DNA of 64,000 nucleotides from Trochalopteron elliotii (GCA_024734555.1 JANPWX010000038.1:3606758-3670757); one strand, 5' to 3'. Numbered from the stretch's first letter, positions 51,782 to 64,000 are shown. Program-made: numbers and translations. The notes: generated from the sequence alone by a model not told the origin.

Positions 51782-53743
51782 GTAGGCGCCAACATTTCCT
51801 CTTGGACACATTTCTTGTGCTCTGATAGTTGCTCAGTGGCCCAAACATGGGTCATGTCCCTCTTGTGTAGTAGCACTCACAGCTGAAAAGGTGGGAGGAG
51901 AAGGAGAACATCCCAGTGGTGTTTTTATGATAGAAGTGAATTTTGGGGCATGTGGATGAAGAAGAATTTTCAACACATAGATCACAGCCAAGTAGGGGCA
52001 TCAGAAGTCCAAGCCTGCAGAAATTTTCAATTCTCCCTGTTAATGGGCAGTCACCATGATGATGATGAGTGCCCACTAACACTCCAGTTCTTGTTCTCAT
52101 CATGAAAGCAAAATGGGCTGTCTGGAGAATCCAGGATGTGGTTTTCTCTTTATTTTCAATAGGAGCAAATAGAAAGTAGCAATTCAAATTCAAGTGAAAA
52201 GACCTTGCAGCATTTTATGAATAACTGGGGAGAAAATGGGTAGAAAAAAGGTGGTGTGTCTTTTAAGCACCTCCCTGCTAAACTGCAAAGGTAATGGGTA
52301 CTTGCTTTTGTCTTCCCCTCAACACTCCCATATTTGCAATACATCGAAGATGGTTTTGGAGTAGAGACGATGCACCAAAATTCAAGTCTTCACTTTCTTC
52401 TCTGGTATTTCTTCTAGTTCATATCTGAATATCTTACACTTTGTTGATACTTTTTTTTTATACAACTGATAGCACATCCACAGCATCCAACTCTAAGTCT
52501 CTGTGTGTGTCGTTTACTAAGGCTCAAAACCATGATCCTGGCTAATCCAGAAGTTTCTCAGCCCCGATGTAAGAAGCTAGTCAGCTAACTAAAGTACGAA
52601 GATTAATTCAAGCTGCACTGCAACAAGCTGAACAGCTGAAGTAATTCACTGAATGCTGATGAGGAGAGTATCCTCATTGTGGGAGTCAGCTTGTGTTCCC
52701 CAGAACAACAAAGGCAGAAGATGGATGAGCCAGACAAGAGCTTGTCAGGATCGCTGTTGTAATAGAACTGCTCTGGAAAAAGCCAGGAGATGAGACAGCC
52801 GAGTAAAGGCCTAATCAAGGCTGTTTATGGACTTCAGGGATGTGGTATAAAATGGCCTTCTTGGTGATTTCTTAGCTGCTTGCAATTGTACCACATCTAC
52901 TCTTTTGCAAAGCTCGCTGTCACTGTTCACACTGCACATTAGCCTTCAAATAATTTGAAAACAAAATGCACACAGAACAGTAGCCAGTAATGGAGAAACC
53001 CAAAGATGAGTTACACGATGCTCTATGGAGTAAGGAGTGCCAGAGCCTTGGACTCAGAAACATGGCTCACTTGTTTGTTTGTGGTTTTAACCAAAATTGC
53101 TTTCAGCTTTTCAGCTTGCCAACAACTTTTCCACTCGTAACAGAGCACACACAGTCATGCCAGGACACATACAGCTCTGTGATAAGAAGGTGAATTCATT
53201 GTGAAGGGGACAAGATATGTCAAACCACACTTGATGCCCCTTTCTTGTCTCCTTTGCACTAGGTCGTGATACAGATGCTCAGAAATTGTTCAGTCGTTCT
53301 TTCAGTACAAAAGGACCTGTGTTTCCAATTTGTATCAATCTCTAAGATGTGCCAGGTCTTCTAGTGTCTATGTAATAGGAGCAGAGAGAAACATGGTTAC
53401 ATAACACTATCCATTCTTGGCTTATAGGCAGCCCCTAGTAGGCATTTGCCAGTTGTATGGTCAAGAGCAAGACACCGAGGCTTAATGGGAATAGAAAGTG
53501 TGTATATAAATATATATATTATAATTGTGTTTGAGCTCTTGGCTCTCTCCTGGTGCATCAAAGAGTCTAGGCTATTATTTAGAAATATTCTCCATTAGGC
53601 AGATTTGTCTTCTTTGGTCAAATTGAAGTCAGGATGACTGAGCTGCCTGCTGTGATTTCCCAGAAAACCCAATTGCAAAACCAAAGTGACTTAAGAGACT
53701 TCCTCTCTTCTTTTCCCCGAATTCACTTGCTGGACTTTTCCAG
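51782..53743 (+). other. FHOD3: FHOD3 intron (2.0 kb)
   Basis: A phase-1 intron, GTAGGC to TTCCAG. It includes a GATGAT run near 52056-52067 and AT-rich sequence with TATA repeats near 53506-53521. Nothing else was recognised. Confidence 0.85.
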
Positions 53744-53905
53744 GCCGTATCGGCTCGTGGAACGCCGGCAATGACGATTCCCCCAATGCAACGGATGACG
53801 CCGCGGATGAGATCATGGATCGCATCGTCAAGTCCGCCACCCAAGTGCCAAGCCAGCGAGCGGTGCCTAGAGAGAGGAAGCGATCACGAGCAAATAGGAA
53901 GTCGT
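53744..53905 (+). CDS. FHOD3: FHOD3 exon: DAD core and basic region
   Basis: A 162-nt exon from TTTTCCAG to GTGAGT. It completes a Gly codon, reads RIGSWNAGNDDSPNATDDAA, DEIMDRIVKSATQVPSQ, RAVPRERKRSRANRKS, and ends with one base, T, of the next codon. DEIMDRIVKSA is the amphipathic DAD helix that binds the DID. RERKRSRANRKS is the basic stretch; its two serines (RSR and RKS) match positions phosphorylated by ROCK in FHOD proteins to relieve autoinhibition. In known FHOD3 the next residues are Leu-Arg-Arg-Thr with the third site, in the last exon. That exon was not found here. The T at the end fits a Leu codon (TTG or TTA). Confidence 0.95.
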
Positions 53906-54347
53906 GTGAGTATAAGGCCATTAAATTGCTCAAAATAAGGGAACGTGCAAATATTTATGTCTATCGGTGTAGGAACCAGGCCTTTGGTAGGCAGACATGC
54001 ATTGGGAGTGGCTTGAGTGTGTGCTGGTGATTGGCTTATGTTCCTCTTACTATTGTTTAAACAGTGTTGTATGCAGTGTGTGACTCTGTCCTCTACAGAA
54101 CTTGAAATGTCCTTAGCAGAATGAGAAGAATGGTTTATGGTGCTTTATGACAGTACTTATGCATAACTAGAGAATTCAGATCAGGACCTCAGATGGAGAC
54201 TGCTTAAAATGCTGTAACCTACTGTGAACTGACGTAGAGATTAATAGTTGTGTCTGTAGCTGAACTTACTCATAAAGCAAAAAGTAGTTTGAGATATTTC
54301 ACCTTTTAAAATCTTTCTCTCTCGTGCTGTATGCTATCTTTCCGCAG

Positions 54348-54439
54348 CCCTGAAAACAAAATGTCTACTGCTGCTTGGCTGCAAAGTGGTTATAGAGGAG
54401 TTTAACTTCCACTGGGAAGAAAAGGTAGCACATTTATAA
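54348..54439 (+). other. possible alternative terminal FHOD3 exon
   Basis: TTTCCGCAG at 54339-54347 is an acceptor-like site after a pyrimidine-rich tract. Splicing the preceding exon to 54348 gives Ser (T|CC) and then LKTKCLLLLGCKVV and IEEFNFHWEEKVAHL before TAA at 54437. The frame is therefore correct, and an AATAAA occurs near 55083. The tail does not resemble the known FHOD3 end. It may be a cryptic site only. Confidence 0.15.
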
Positions 54440-57400
54440 GGTGGTCTTTCAATGGTGTAGTGTCACCTTGGGGCTGAGCTGTGGCGCCCAAGTTTGAAGA
54501 GTTTGGTTTCATGGTTTAGTAAATTCAGTGTTTAAGAGGTGATGAACTGTCTGGGTTTGTTTGGTATTTTTCCCCTTATGTGCAGAAACTAGTGCAAATA
54601 CTATGAGAAGGATAACTACCCAAAGAACATAAGATTTTAGTGTTTGACATCATTAACCATATGTGGCTTTTTGACTACCTTTCCATCCATTTTTTTAGCA
54701 TTTCTGGGAAGTTAGGACAAAGAGGAGACAACAACAGTGAGTGAAAAATGACACAGATTTTCTTTTTTGTGGAGTTGTTCTAACATAATGGGTGATAAAA
54801 TGGGTATTTGCTATAAACTAGCATGTGCTGAAAGCAGATTCACTTTCCCCAACATGCTAAGAAAGGAACTTCTGCATGTGGCAAGAGCAGAGGCAAAGTA
54901 AACACTCTGATTAGATAAGCCAGTCTCTAAACAAAGAAAATGAGCTGACACTGGATTGTCTGTCTTACTTTTTGTCATACACTGTGCCTTACCTCTTTCT
55001 GGCATCACCTGCTGCTACCCACTTCGCCACACAGTTCTGGTGTTCTGCACGTGCTGACTTGTGCAGTTGGATTGTGCATATCAAATAAATCTCCTGTACG
55101 TTTGCCTGTTTCCATGCTTTATCCCTGTTTCCATGGTTTATCCCGTGCTAAAGTATTTCCTATGTTGGCAACACTGTCTTCACACACACATATACCAAAA
55201 CCTATTTCTAATTTTTGCCAGATACCATTTTTTCCCAAGGAAGCACTTGCTGCAGAAACAACAAAACAGGATAATGATAATAAAAATACTATGTATTTTT
55301 CAATGGAACTGTATTTTATACCCAGTAAAAACATTAACAGGGATTAAACATCAGTAAATGTTTAGGCTGGGACTGATCTCCATTGTAATTAATCATAGAA
55401 TCCAGCTCTTGTGCTTGTTTATTCTTCAAGATCTGGATGAGACTCTTAAGTGGATTAAAAGACAGTTTCAAAACAAACATAAAGTTCAATAGTTTAATGT
55501 CCCTTTTAGCTGACATGTGCAGAAGCGTGGAAGGAGAATATCCTAACTGAACTGCTTCACTCTGATAGTCAATATACCTGGATGATAAATTAGTGAAGTA
55601 GTTTATCTTTAAAATACACTCAGCTAATTATATGACATCTTCAGGAAATGAAGAGAGATCAGCCCTTGCTAATGCATGATGTGAGTTAAATGAGCCGAAG
55701 ATATTCCAGTTAGAAACACATAAGCATATAAGAAAGTGGATTTTTAGGCATTTCTCAATGATTTAGATTAGTAGACACTATGATATTTATTACTTGTGGA
55801 GCAAAGAGACTCTATTATCTGATAGGTTTGATTCATCACCTTCAATCTTCAGACTCCCATGCACATCTTTTGGCTTTTGCCATGACCTTGGTATTCAATC
55901 TATTCATGGACATCAAAGAGAAACTCACTTGAAAGGAATTATTTTCCCTGTGCATCATGTTGCATACGTCTCATTGCTTTCAGTGCACAACTGGAAAGCT
56001 TGTCAGGCTTACTTAGCATTCAGCAAAGATTTTAGTGAGCATGAACTGAGATACATGGTTTTAGCAAAATCAGAAACCCAAAAGATGTATATGCAGTTGC
56101 ACTATAAACTTTTGCTGTGGTTCCAGCAGAAGGTTCTCATGGGCAAGGGATTTTTTCCCATAAAAAAGACAGTGACATGTGAAGTAAAAAAAAAAAAAAC
56201 AAAAAACCAAAAAAACCTAATTACTCAAATCGTTTATAGCTAGGGGAAAGCTGAACTAAATTTATGGAAAACGTTATGTTAAATTCAGAAAATTGTTGCA
56301 ATGGGAAAATGAGACATCTTGACATGTTCATTTGAAGCATTTTACCTTTTGTGGTTGTTGAGCAGTGTGACCGTATCTGGTATGGAGAGAGCTTGGTTAG
56401 GGCATAATGATGTAGAAGAGTTTGAAAGCTCAGGGTAATCATCAGAACTATCAAAGGGGAGGAGGAATAAAGCAAGGAGTCATCTGCAAAAGACAGATGG
56501 AAATGTCTGTATCTGTTGGTTGAAGATAGGAAGGGTCACTGATAAATCAAGATATGACTAGTAGGAAGGAATTTGTTCAGTGGGAGCTGGAGTGAATTAC
56601 AGAAATCTAAGGTACAAGGTAAGTGCATAACAACTGAGTTCCAGTGATGGAGGGATTCTGTGCTAGACCTTTACAGAGTGGAAGATTTTCAGGATAAAAT
56701 TTGTCATTTAGAGGCACAGTAATCAACTGGAAGTCACTGCCTTACAACAGGTGTTCAGTGGCCTGCCTCCCAGATACACTGGAGTGTCATTGTATCTGAG
56801 AAAATAACATTGCAGTTGTATTTGTTCATCAGAAAGCCACAGGACTGAATGAGCCACAGAATCTGAAATGCTCTGTTACCCCCTCGAGGTAACCGTTCAA
56901 AGACAGCTTCAAAGGAAGTTGCCATGGGAAGTTCCTGCTGTTTTTTTCTCTTATATTTATATCCTGTGTGTAAATAAATAGATCCCAGGCACTAGAGATG
57001 TCAGTTCAGCATGTTTTAAATGGTTAAGTGTTTAAAATTAAGCATAAAAATTAAGTTGAAAACATACTGTTTCTGTTCTTGCAGTTTAAGGGCAGCTTTC
57101 TATGAGAAGGTTTTCTATAACATTATAGGGAGATGTCCAACTTAGCAATGAAATAAAGATAATATAATTAGGATTGTCTGGTTCTCCTGTAAGTTTAGGA
57201 AAGCCTTCACGAATGGTGCCATAACAAACAATGAGTGCAAGGGAAAGTTGAGATAATAAAGTTTTAAGAATCACTCTACTTCATATTCCAAATTTCATAA
57301 AGACTAGCAGTATCATCCGTTAGATACAACTTCTTACTTATGTGTATTTAATTAAAGAGCCTCCCCAAAACTCCATAATAGCAAATAGGAAGATACTACT

Positions 57401-57637
57401 GTGTTCTTTCTTGTCCTGGCTGTCTATTTAAATATAGATCACTTAAGAGAAAATCAGTCTTCTCAGGATTAGACTCTTGCTGAGGTGCTCTCTGTGTTGG
57501 TCTCTTTGAACTGGATGGATCTGTCTCAGGAAAATGGTGCAATTCCTATGAATCAGCATCAGGAAACATCATACTGCAGTTTATTAAACATGAATAAGCA
57601 TGTGGAAGATATTTGCACTGATTCTGACATATGCTGG

Positions 57638-57697
57638 GCAACACTTGCGAATGCTTAAAAATTGTGAGCAACACTTGTGAATTCCTTAGAAATAAAT
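57638..57697. repeat. diverged 30-bp tandem duplication
   Basis: GCAACACTTGCGAAT at 57638 and GCAACACTTGTGAAT at 57668 are 30 bp apart and differ at one base. The second halves of the two units are more diverged. The right unit runs into the hairpin at 57682. Confidence 0.75.
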
Positions 57698-57727
57698 AGT
57701 CAAACAGGGCTATTTATTTCTAAGGAA
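57682..57727. repeat. 18-bp perfect inverted repeat (hairpin)
   Basis: TTCCTTAGAAATAAATAG at 57682-57699 and its exact reverse complement at 57710-57727 flank a 10-nt loop, TCAAACAGGG. The stem is AT-rich. It could be a template-switch product or a remnant of a short inverted-repeat transposon. Confidence 0.92.
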
Positions 57728-59449
57728 GTAGCTCTTTAAATTTGGCTTGACTGTGCAGCACTGTTTGCATCTAGGTCTTCATCTGACCCTGGATGATGAA
57801 CTATAATGTAGAGCCCGGGTGTGACTGGTATTTGATGATGAATAGCACAGTGATGGTTTTATCAGGTGCTGCTGGAGACACTGCAAGAGGATGGTGTAGA
57901 GTGAGAGGCTTGTTCTCCCACACATTGTTTTATCTCAGAGTGTGTGTGCACACTCCTGTTACTCTTAAATTTTATTAAAATGGAAAATCTGCTTTAGATT
58001 TGAGTTAGAAAAGAGGGCTTGCAACACATCATGATTGAATCACAATTTAATTTAATATTTGAGTAAGATAACTTGATCAAACTGATTTGTGATGTTTAAA
58101 AAAGAGAGAGACATGATAATGCCTTGTTGTTTTATCAGGCTTTGAAATCATGTGTTAACCTAATAATACACCCTGTGACAGAAACATCTCATTAGGATTT
58201 ATTGATTTATTTGTGTAATGGCTTGCAGGGAGTAAAAACTACTTACAAATCATGATGCAGAAATGTGTCTGAGGCACCACTCATGTAGGTGCAGACAGGA
58301 GTTGAGTCAAGTTTACCTGAATCCTAGACAAATAAACTCAGGGCTGGTGGATTAAATTTAACTACAGAACATCCTAGGTCAGGTATTTAATACTGTAAAA
58401 GTGAAATAGGAATCAGCCTGATGTCATCAGGTGCTAAAATGTAGGAAAGAGCTCTGCCAAAGGACCAAGCATGGAGACGAGCTTTAGACAAGTTTTAGTA
58501 CTACATGCAGTGCTGATTTGGAATAAACCTGTTGTAAGCAAACAAAGTACTACATTCAAAGTACTACTTTTTGAATCCAAAGGTGCATATTTTTTGTTGA
58601 GCATTCATAGGGTGCGTTATTTAACTTTTTCTTCATATTTTCTTTGTTATTTTCGTTATTTTTCAGTTTCATGTCTCTCCACTTACTTTTTCTGGCTTTG
58701 AAAATGTACAGAAGTGCCAAAATACCAGGAGAGAGACTGTTCTTCTGGTATTTATAGCCTGACTAAAAGCAGGAGTTAATGGAAATTATACTTTAAAAAA
58801 AATGAAAACCTTGCAAGAAGAGAGACTATATAAAATGCTTTAAAGACAAGCAACTTTACTTTGAATTTGCAATTAATTATATAGGATTTGAGTAGCTGGA
58901 TCCTATCAGGACTTAGAGTATGGGGCAGAGTAATCTAGTTAGGGATGCATATTTAGGAACCATTTTTTGCAATTAGAAAAAGTAAATCTATGACTGATGG
59001 TATTCAGTATCAAAGTCTGTTTGTCCCTACACAAAGTACTGAGCCTTCAAAACACCAATACATGGTTTTTAAAAAATGTAATTATTGAATGAAAACAGAA
59101 TGTGAGATAAAGCACTTAGAGCTCTGGCAGCTGGAAGGTTATTACCATTACATGCCAAGATAGCCTGAGTCTTGGATGCCTTTTAAGTAATACATTCTTC
59201 CATCCTTAGGATGGCAAGATCTTTGCAAAAGTAGGAGAATAAAACTCCATGATACACAATAAATAAAAACAAAACAAATGAATTTAAATTATTAATAACA
59301 GTTAATGAATTAATAATAAATAATAAATAAAGTTGACCACAGTAAGCTCTAGAGATAGATGTATCTGATCAGGGTGAGGTCTCCATAGTCCCCTATCTCA
59401 TCTTTGCCAGAGGCTAACATCAACAGCTGTAGGAGAACAAACAGGAGAC

Positions 59450-59570
59450 ATAGAATCACAGAAGCATACAATCATTCAGGTTGGAAAAGGCCTCCAAGTT
59501 CATCAAGTCCAACCTTTGACTAAGTACCACCATACCTGCCTGTTGCATAACCATAAGCCATCAGTTGCAT
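59450..59570 (-). mobile_element. CR1 LINE 3' fragment, antisense
   Basis: TAGAATCACAGAAGCATACA, then CAGGTTGGAAAAGGCCTCCA and AGTTCATCAAGTCCAACC are the reverse complement of a CR1 3' end. The element begins here with the ATTCTATG-type tail and points left. Similarity fades beyond about 59570. Confidence 0.88.
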
Positions 59571-61319
59571 TACCCATAGGACTTACCATGAGTTTTGATA
59601 GTAATAAGTTTATTTAAATCAGTTTTGTCCATTGTAATTGATGGCATACATAATTGTGGTTGTTGATAGCAATGCCATTTCTAAGTAGGCACACATTCAT
59701 TTATAAGTGTTCAGTTTCTGCTTTACAATTTGTATTACACAGGTTTTTAATAGCTTTATTTTAAGATATCTGACTTCGACAGATAGGGGTAGACATTCTA
59801 CTTTTTGCATGTTCGAATGTAAAGTACCCATATATTTTGTTGACAGTCTCCATGACTCAGACCGTACCTCTCATACCTCAGGGTTTGTTTAGGAGTGTTT
59901 GCCTGGTCCTAGCACTGTAGAGGGAACTTGCAATCATCCTGTACAATTCTACATCATGTAGCCTTCAAAACAAAAGGGTTTTTAAAAGGCTGGTAGTCTG
60001 GTTTCAATATCTAGTTTAAAAATTGCTTGTAAAAGAGGCTTGAATTCATTTTCCACTCACTATTTTAGAGGAATCTGTGAGTCATTTCTAAAATGAGCAT
60101 TATTCTGATAGAAAGTATTTATTTTGGGGCTCGTAGCCTGAAACTTTCTGATTGAAACAACTTTTTTTTTTTTTTTAATAGAGATCACATAACAAATTAT
60201 CCTAGCCTGCACCAATATGTACATTCCTTAACTTTATGTTGGATTCCTGTACCACTGTTAGAGATTTTGTGGACTGTAGTATTTGCTTACAACTGGGCAT
60301 TTTTGCAATGCAGCAACTGAAAAAGGGGCAAGAAGTCCCTTGCATTGCATTGATGTGGGAAGTCAGAATTAAATATACGATGTTTACAAAAAGTATATCT
60401 CTTTTATGCCTGTTTATTTCACTTCAGAGGGAGAAGAGAGATGTGAACACTCTGCAGACATTCACATATACATTACAACCCAAGCCCAAAGGGCATGGTG
60501 TAGGAACAAGGAGAAGACTGCTGCTTATGATGGGTCCCACATGGTTTTACAGTAGCTGTCACCTCAGGGGACTGAGTGCCTGTCCAGATGAAGCCAGTGT
60601 CCCCCCAGGATCTGACTGCATAGACAGACCATCCTTGTGCTGTGTCTCCAACACTAGGAGAACCAAATGCAACTTCCCATGGCCTTCTAGACAAGAGACT
60701 TACAAGTGCTGGAATCTCTCTGGCTATCTCTTCTTAGCCAAGTGGCACTTCCTTAATTTCAGGAGAGAGCAAGCTGAAGGTAATGCAGGGGAAACTGGCA
60801 GGAAATGAGCAGCTGATAAAGAGCAAGTGCTATCAGTACTATATGTAGAAAAAAAAAAAGCCATTCCTGTTCCCAGATCACGGCATAATGGCATTGACAT
60901 TTTCTATATAAATACCATTATGGTACACAGTTTTGCTACTTTTTCAACTGTGATTCTGTAGGAAGAAGAAATAATTTTACTCCATTTGTTTGCATCTTAC
61001 AGGATGCGACAAATTGTTGTTTTCACTTTTGTCAGTTTGCCATTCTCTGCATCATTGAATTCATCTGTTAAAATTTCATTTTAACTGATGTGTTTTAAAG
61101 GTAAAGGCTTTTGAATTCTTGTCACAGGATTCATTCTGAAAAGTGGGATACCTAAGTTTTAAGTATTAAAAAAAATAGGGATAGTTGAGTTGCACACCAT
61201 TAATCCAGAGTTGATGGAATATGTATTTTGTTTGCTTTCTCTTGGTATTAAAGTAACTTGCAAATTTTTCTCCGGTCAGTGATTTGTTCCTTGTTTGCAT
61301 CATCCCTCCTTCCTGAAAG

Positions 61320-61640
61320 ATCATGTCTTTCAGCATCCTACTAAGAAATCGGCGGCAGTGAGTTGCTGGCCGACAAAATCACTGAGTTCTTCTGGAAAGC
61401 AGCTCATCTGGGAACGAGAGAAGGCAGAGAGGTACAGGGCGGCGTTTCACGCTGCCTTTCTGCAGAAGCACCGCAAACAAACACGATCTCCTGAGTGGCT
61501 TTCTAGAGAATGGCGCAGCCACAGCTGCCAGAGGGAGCCCTCTGCTGCCACCAAGGAGATTAGCAGGAGGAGCTGGGAAGGCAGATACTTGCTTGGACAC
61601 GAGTGTCAGAAGTGTTTGGAGGGAAGTCTCTCTTAGAAGA
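61320..61640. promoter_or_regulatory. GC-richer patch, possible conserved element
   Basis: Against AT-rich flanks this stretch has many CpGs and a near-palindrome CAGAGGG-AG-CCCTCTG (61529-61544). An open frame of 113 codons (61295-61636, plus strand) covers it, with a charged, Lys/Arg/Glu-rich translation I cannot match to any family. It has no clear splice sites giving a FHOD3-like continuation. A regulatory element, an exon of an unknown transcript and chance are all possible. Confidence 0.25.
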
Positions 61641-64000
61641 TGAACAAAAATGTGTCACAAAAAGCTATTTTGCATTTATCTTGCCCCAGAACTAAGGCCA
61701 AGAAATTTTATATATGTATGTATATGGCTTTCTCTAGGCAAAATAACACCATCTGGTTAGTGAATTTAAAAGATTGTTTTGATCACAGTTATTTTTCATC
61801 TGATGGGCTCACAGAGAGGATGTCTTTTACTGTTTCATTCCCCAACGTGGATTCCTAATGGGAATAATTAATTTGCATTCTGCAGAACCCAGGTGCTCAA
61901 GCTTGGTCACACTCCTCTGCCAAGTCACTCTCTAAGAGACATCTCTGTGTTCAGAGCCTGATAAACCCCCTTAGTGGGTCATTTTGAAATTCCAAATGAA
62001 AGGTAAAGCCTGCAGGCCTTAAACACTTAGATTAGATGATTTAATTTTTGTATCCCATATCCTGTCTTTTTCCAACCTGTGCGTTGTTAATGCATAGTCT
62101 GGTCTTGAAAACAGTGAATAGTGACTCAGTCATGCCTCACTATACACTCAGTCATGCAGCCTTGGTTGCTGGTGAGCTTTATACCCTTGATGCTTTACCT
62201 ATTATTAGTGGAATCACTTCTGACTGGTGAAGTTACGTGGAGGAAATTATGAAAGAGGTGGCAGCAGGATTGCTTTTAGTAGTAACTCTTCATAGTGGAA
62301 TTCATGTAAATTAATTTTGTCATAGAAGGCTTTCAAGGAAGGAGTTAAGTCTTCTTCTCTGCTCTACTTTTGGGACTGTGTAAATGATGATCTGTGAAAT
62401 ACATAAAGTTGCTAACTTTAACAGTTGCAACTACATGTTAAATATTACTTTGAAAACACATATGCTCTTTGCACAGCCCAGGTTCTCTAAAGCAATGTTA
62501 ATTTTTGTTCCCTTTAGCATAAGCTGCCTGGAAATGAAAAACAAATTTAGCTTTCCTTATGAAGTGCCAGTTTGTCCTTTCCCACTGCTAGACTCCTCTT
62601 TATGTCACAGCCACTATAAGTTACACCCAGAGGTGGTTGCGACCTACTAAATTTCTTGTTAGGAGAGACTTGTCCCATCTATGAAGTGTTGACAGGACTC
62701 CAAGCAAAGCTGCAGAATAGTAATACATAATAATGTGTTGGGTCTGAGAGCTTTCTATGTGGCTGACCCAGACAAAGACCACATTTCAGAGAAGTGTGTG
62801 ATATACTCCAAAAATTCACCTACAAATCTCTGTAAGAAAATCACTACACCTACACATAATGTTATAGTATTTCAGTTAAGCATTTAGGCCTACCTGTATT
62901 AAGCAATGATATATGCATAATTAAACATAACTTACATAGACAGTAGCATAAAAGTATGAGAAGAATTAAAATAAGAAAATATGAGCAAGGCTGTCTGGAA
63001 TGAACTTTTGAGTTGCGAACTGACATTGCTGGACTCACTGTAATAAAGTCTAAGACAGTATGTTAAATGTAAATATATGAAAACACAGACTAAGTGTGCA
63101 AACTGGATGTGGATAAATAAGAGAAAAAAACCTAAGATACATTAAATGAAATGAGATGATAGAGCTGGCCTGTATTGTCTCTTACAATCTGCCCTTCCTG
63201 TTGTCCTCACTATGTAATTTACAGCCACATGGAATTGTCTTTGTTCAAATCAGCAACTTGCAGCTGCTTTACCTTTGCAGGTGGGACCAAGGAAAAGTTC
63301 TGTGGCTGCCACATCTTCATAAGAGGAATGGCACTTATTCTGTCACTGCCTGAGCAGGAGAATGGTCACATCTATTCTGCCTTACAAGTGATTCACTCAA
63401 ATGTAGACACGCATGCCAAAAGCCATTGCAAATGCAAGAATAAATGGCACCAGCCAGACTGATCTTCACTGTTTGTTGAATCTTAAAAAAAAAAGGTAGG
63501 GAGAGAGGAAATTAGAAGTGCTATTTGCTCTTTAAAAAAACAGCCAAACCCTAGATAATTATATTCTCTGACAAAGCTACACTTCAGGAATTAGTTTTTA
63601 AAAAAACTTTTCCAGCGTAGTGCGAGGGCTGTGTATCTCTGTAGATTTTGATCCAACAGGCAGAGTCAAATTCATTGAGTTCATCATAAGCACACTGCAT
63701 TCTGCCAGGATATTAAATAGAATTCTAGATTTCATGATTAACAAAGAATATCATACCCTCTAACCCCAGAAAAACAACATTTAGTTTCTTGGTTATGGGA
63801 TCTCAGCAGGCTTTGCTTGTGACAAGAGTAAAAGTTATTTTCACTCTATGTTATGTTTCTATAGCAAATGTTTTAAAAATTGCTTGAAAAACCTAAAAGG
63901 TCATTTGAAAGTCTTATTTTTATTGTCACTGCCTCCAAAATACATTCCATAACTCAGTTTAATGTGATCTGCAGCAGGCCAAGAGTTTTACAAGCCAAGA

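Larger units (their letters stand above)
1..64000 (+). other. FHOD3: FHOD3 gene, partial (central and 3' part)
   Basis: Eleven plus-strand exons with GT/AG borders and matching phases spell the acidic linker, FH1, FH2 and most of the DAD of a FHOD-family formin. Assignment to FHOD3 rather than FHOD1 rests on the FH2 wording (for example KKKKTIRLFW, CREFLWSKLEPIKVD, CKASWDHLK), recalled from the vertebrate families, and on the TDEEEDVE microexon, which is known from FHOD3. Known role: FHOD3 assembles actin in sarcomeres and stress fibres and is held inactive by DID-DAD contact until released, partly by ROCK phosphorylation of the tail. Both ends of the gene are outside the window. No independent gene was recognised inside the introns. 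Confidence 0.96.
53906..64000 (+). other. FHOD3: FHOD3 last intron, incomplete
   Basis: I searched this 10 kb for the expected short C-terminal exon (LRRTLKSGLTPEE type) in all plus frames of the sequence as read and did not find it, so it probably lies beyond 64000. The stretch holds a hairpin at 57682-57727, a CR1 remnant near 59450, a GC-richer patch at 61320-61640, and a possible alternative terminal exon near 54348. No part of a neighbouring gene was recognised. Confidence 0.6.

Noticed and set aside
60236..60808. 190-codon open frame on the plus strand in the last intron
   Set aside because: The translation matches no family I know, and the frame does not show the conserved FHOD3 C-terminus or a supported start. 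Probably a chance open frame.
1..64000. tRNA, rRNA, CRISPR array or a second protein-coding gene such as the FHOD3 neighbour TPGS2
   Set aside because: I looked for these and saw no cloverleaf with its internal promoter boxes, no regularly spaced repeats and no exon matching TPGS2 on either strand.

Overview
The window is vertebrate nuclear DNA, most likely from a bird. It holds fragments of CR1 retroposons, the non-LTR family that dominates bird and other reptile genomes, and no mammalian SINEs that I can recognise. The introns are AT-rich and small for this gene: the same exons are spread over far more DNA in mammals. There is one ambiguous base (N) at 491. No bacterial, viral or organellar content was seen.

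The whole window is the 3' two thirds of a single plus-strand gene, FHOD3, which encodes formin homology 2 domain containing 3, an actin-nucleating and elongating formin important in striated muscle. Eleven coding exons can be placed with consistent splice phases: 5751-6068, 9798-10687, 17120-17278, 25546-25728, 30323-30442, 30920-31081, 41612-41802, 43310-43502, a 24-nt microexon at 49027-49050, 51610-51781 and 53744-53905. Joined, they read 857 complete codons plus split codons at both ends, with no frameshift or stop. The 5' part (GTPase-binding-like and DID regions) lies left of the window. The last coding exon, with the end of the DAD tail, was not found and probably lies to the right.

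The exons follow domain order: an acidic Glu-Pro linker; a long exon with a Glu/Lys-rich linker, the proline-rich FH1 and the start of FH2; six exons for the rest of FH2; the muscle-type microexon; and two exons leading into the DAD. FH1 would recruit profilin-actin, the FH2 dimer would cap and elongate barbed ends, and the basic DAD would hold the protein inactive by binding the N-terminal DID.

The most interesting feature is the microexon. It encodes TDEEEDVE, which fits the T(D/E)5XE casein kinase 2 motif known from the muscle isoform of FHOD3. Around it are tandem AG acceptors, two RBFOX-type GCATG motifs in the downstream intron, a 45-nt poly(A) tract and a 30-bp near-perfect hairpin upstream. 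The rest is intron: CR1 remnants, a TAGA microsatellite, several short tandem duplications, a second perfect hairpin, a possible diverged repeat pair, and two CpG-containing patches that could be conserved regulatory elements. I found no convincing second gene, RNA gene or novel system.
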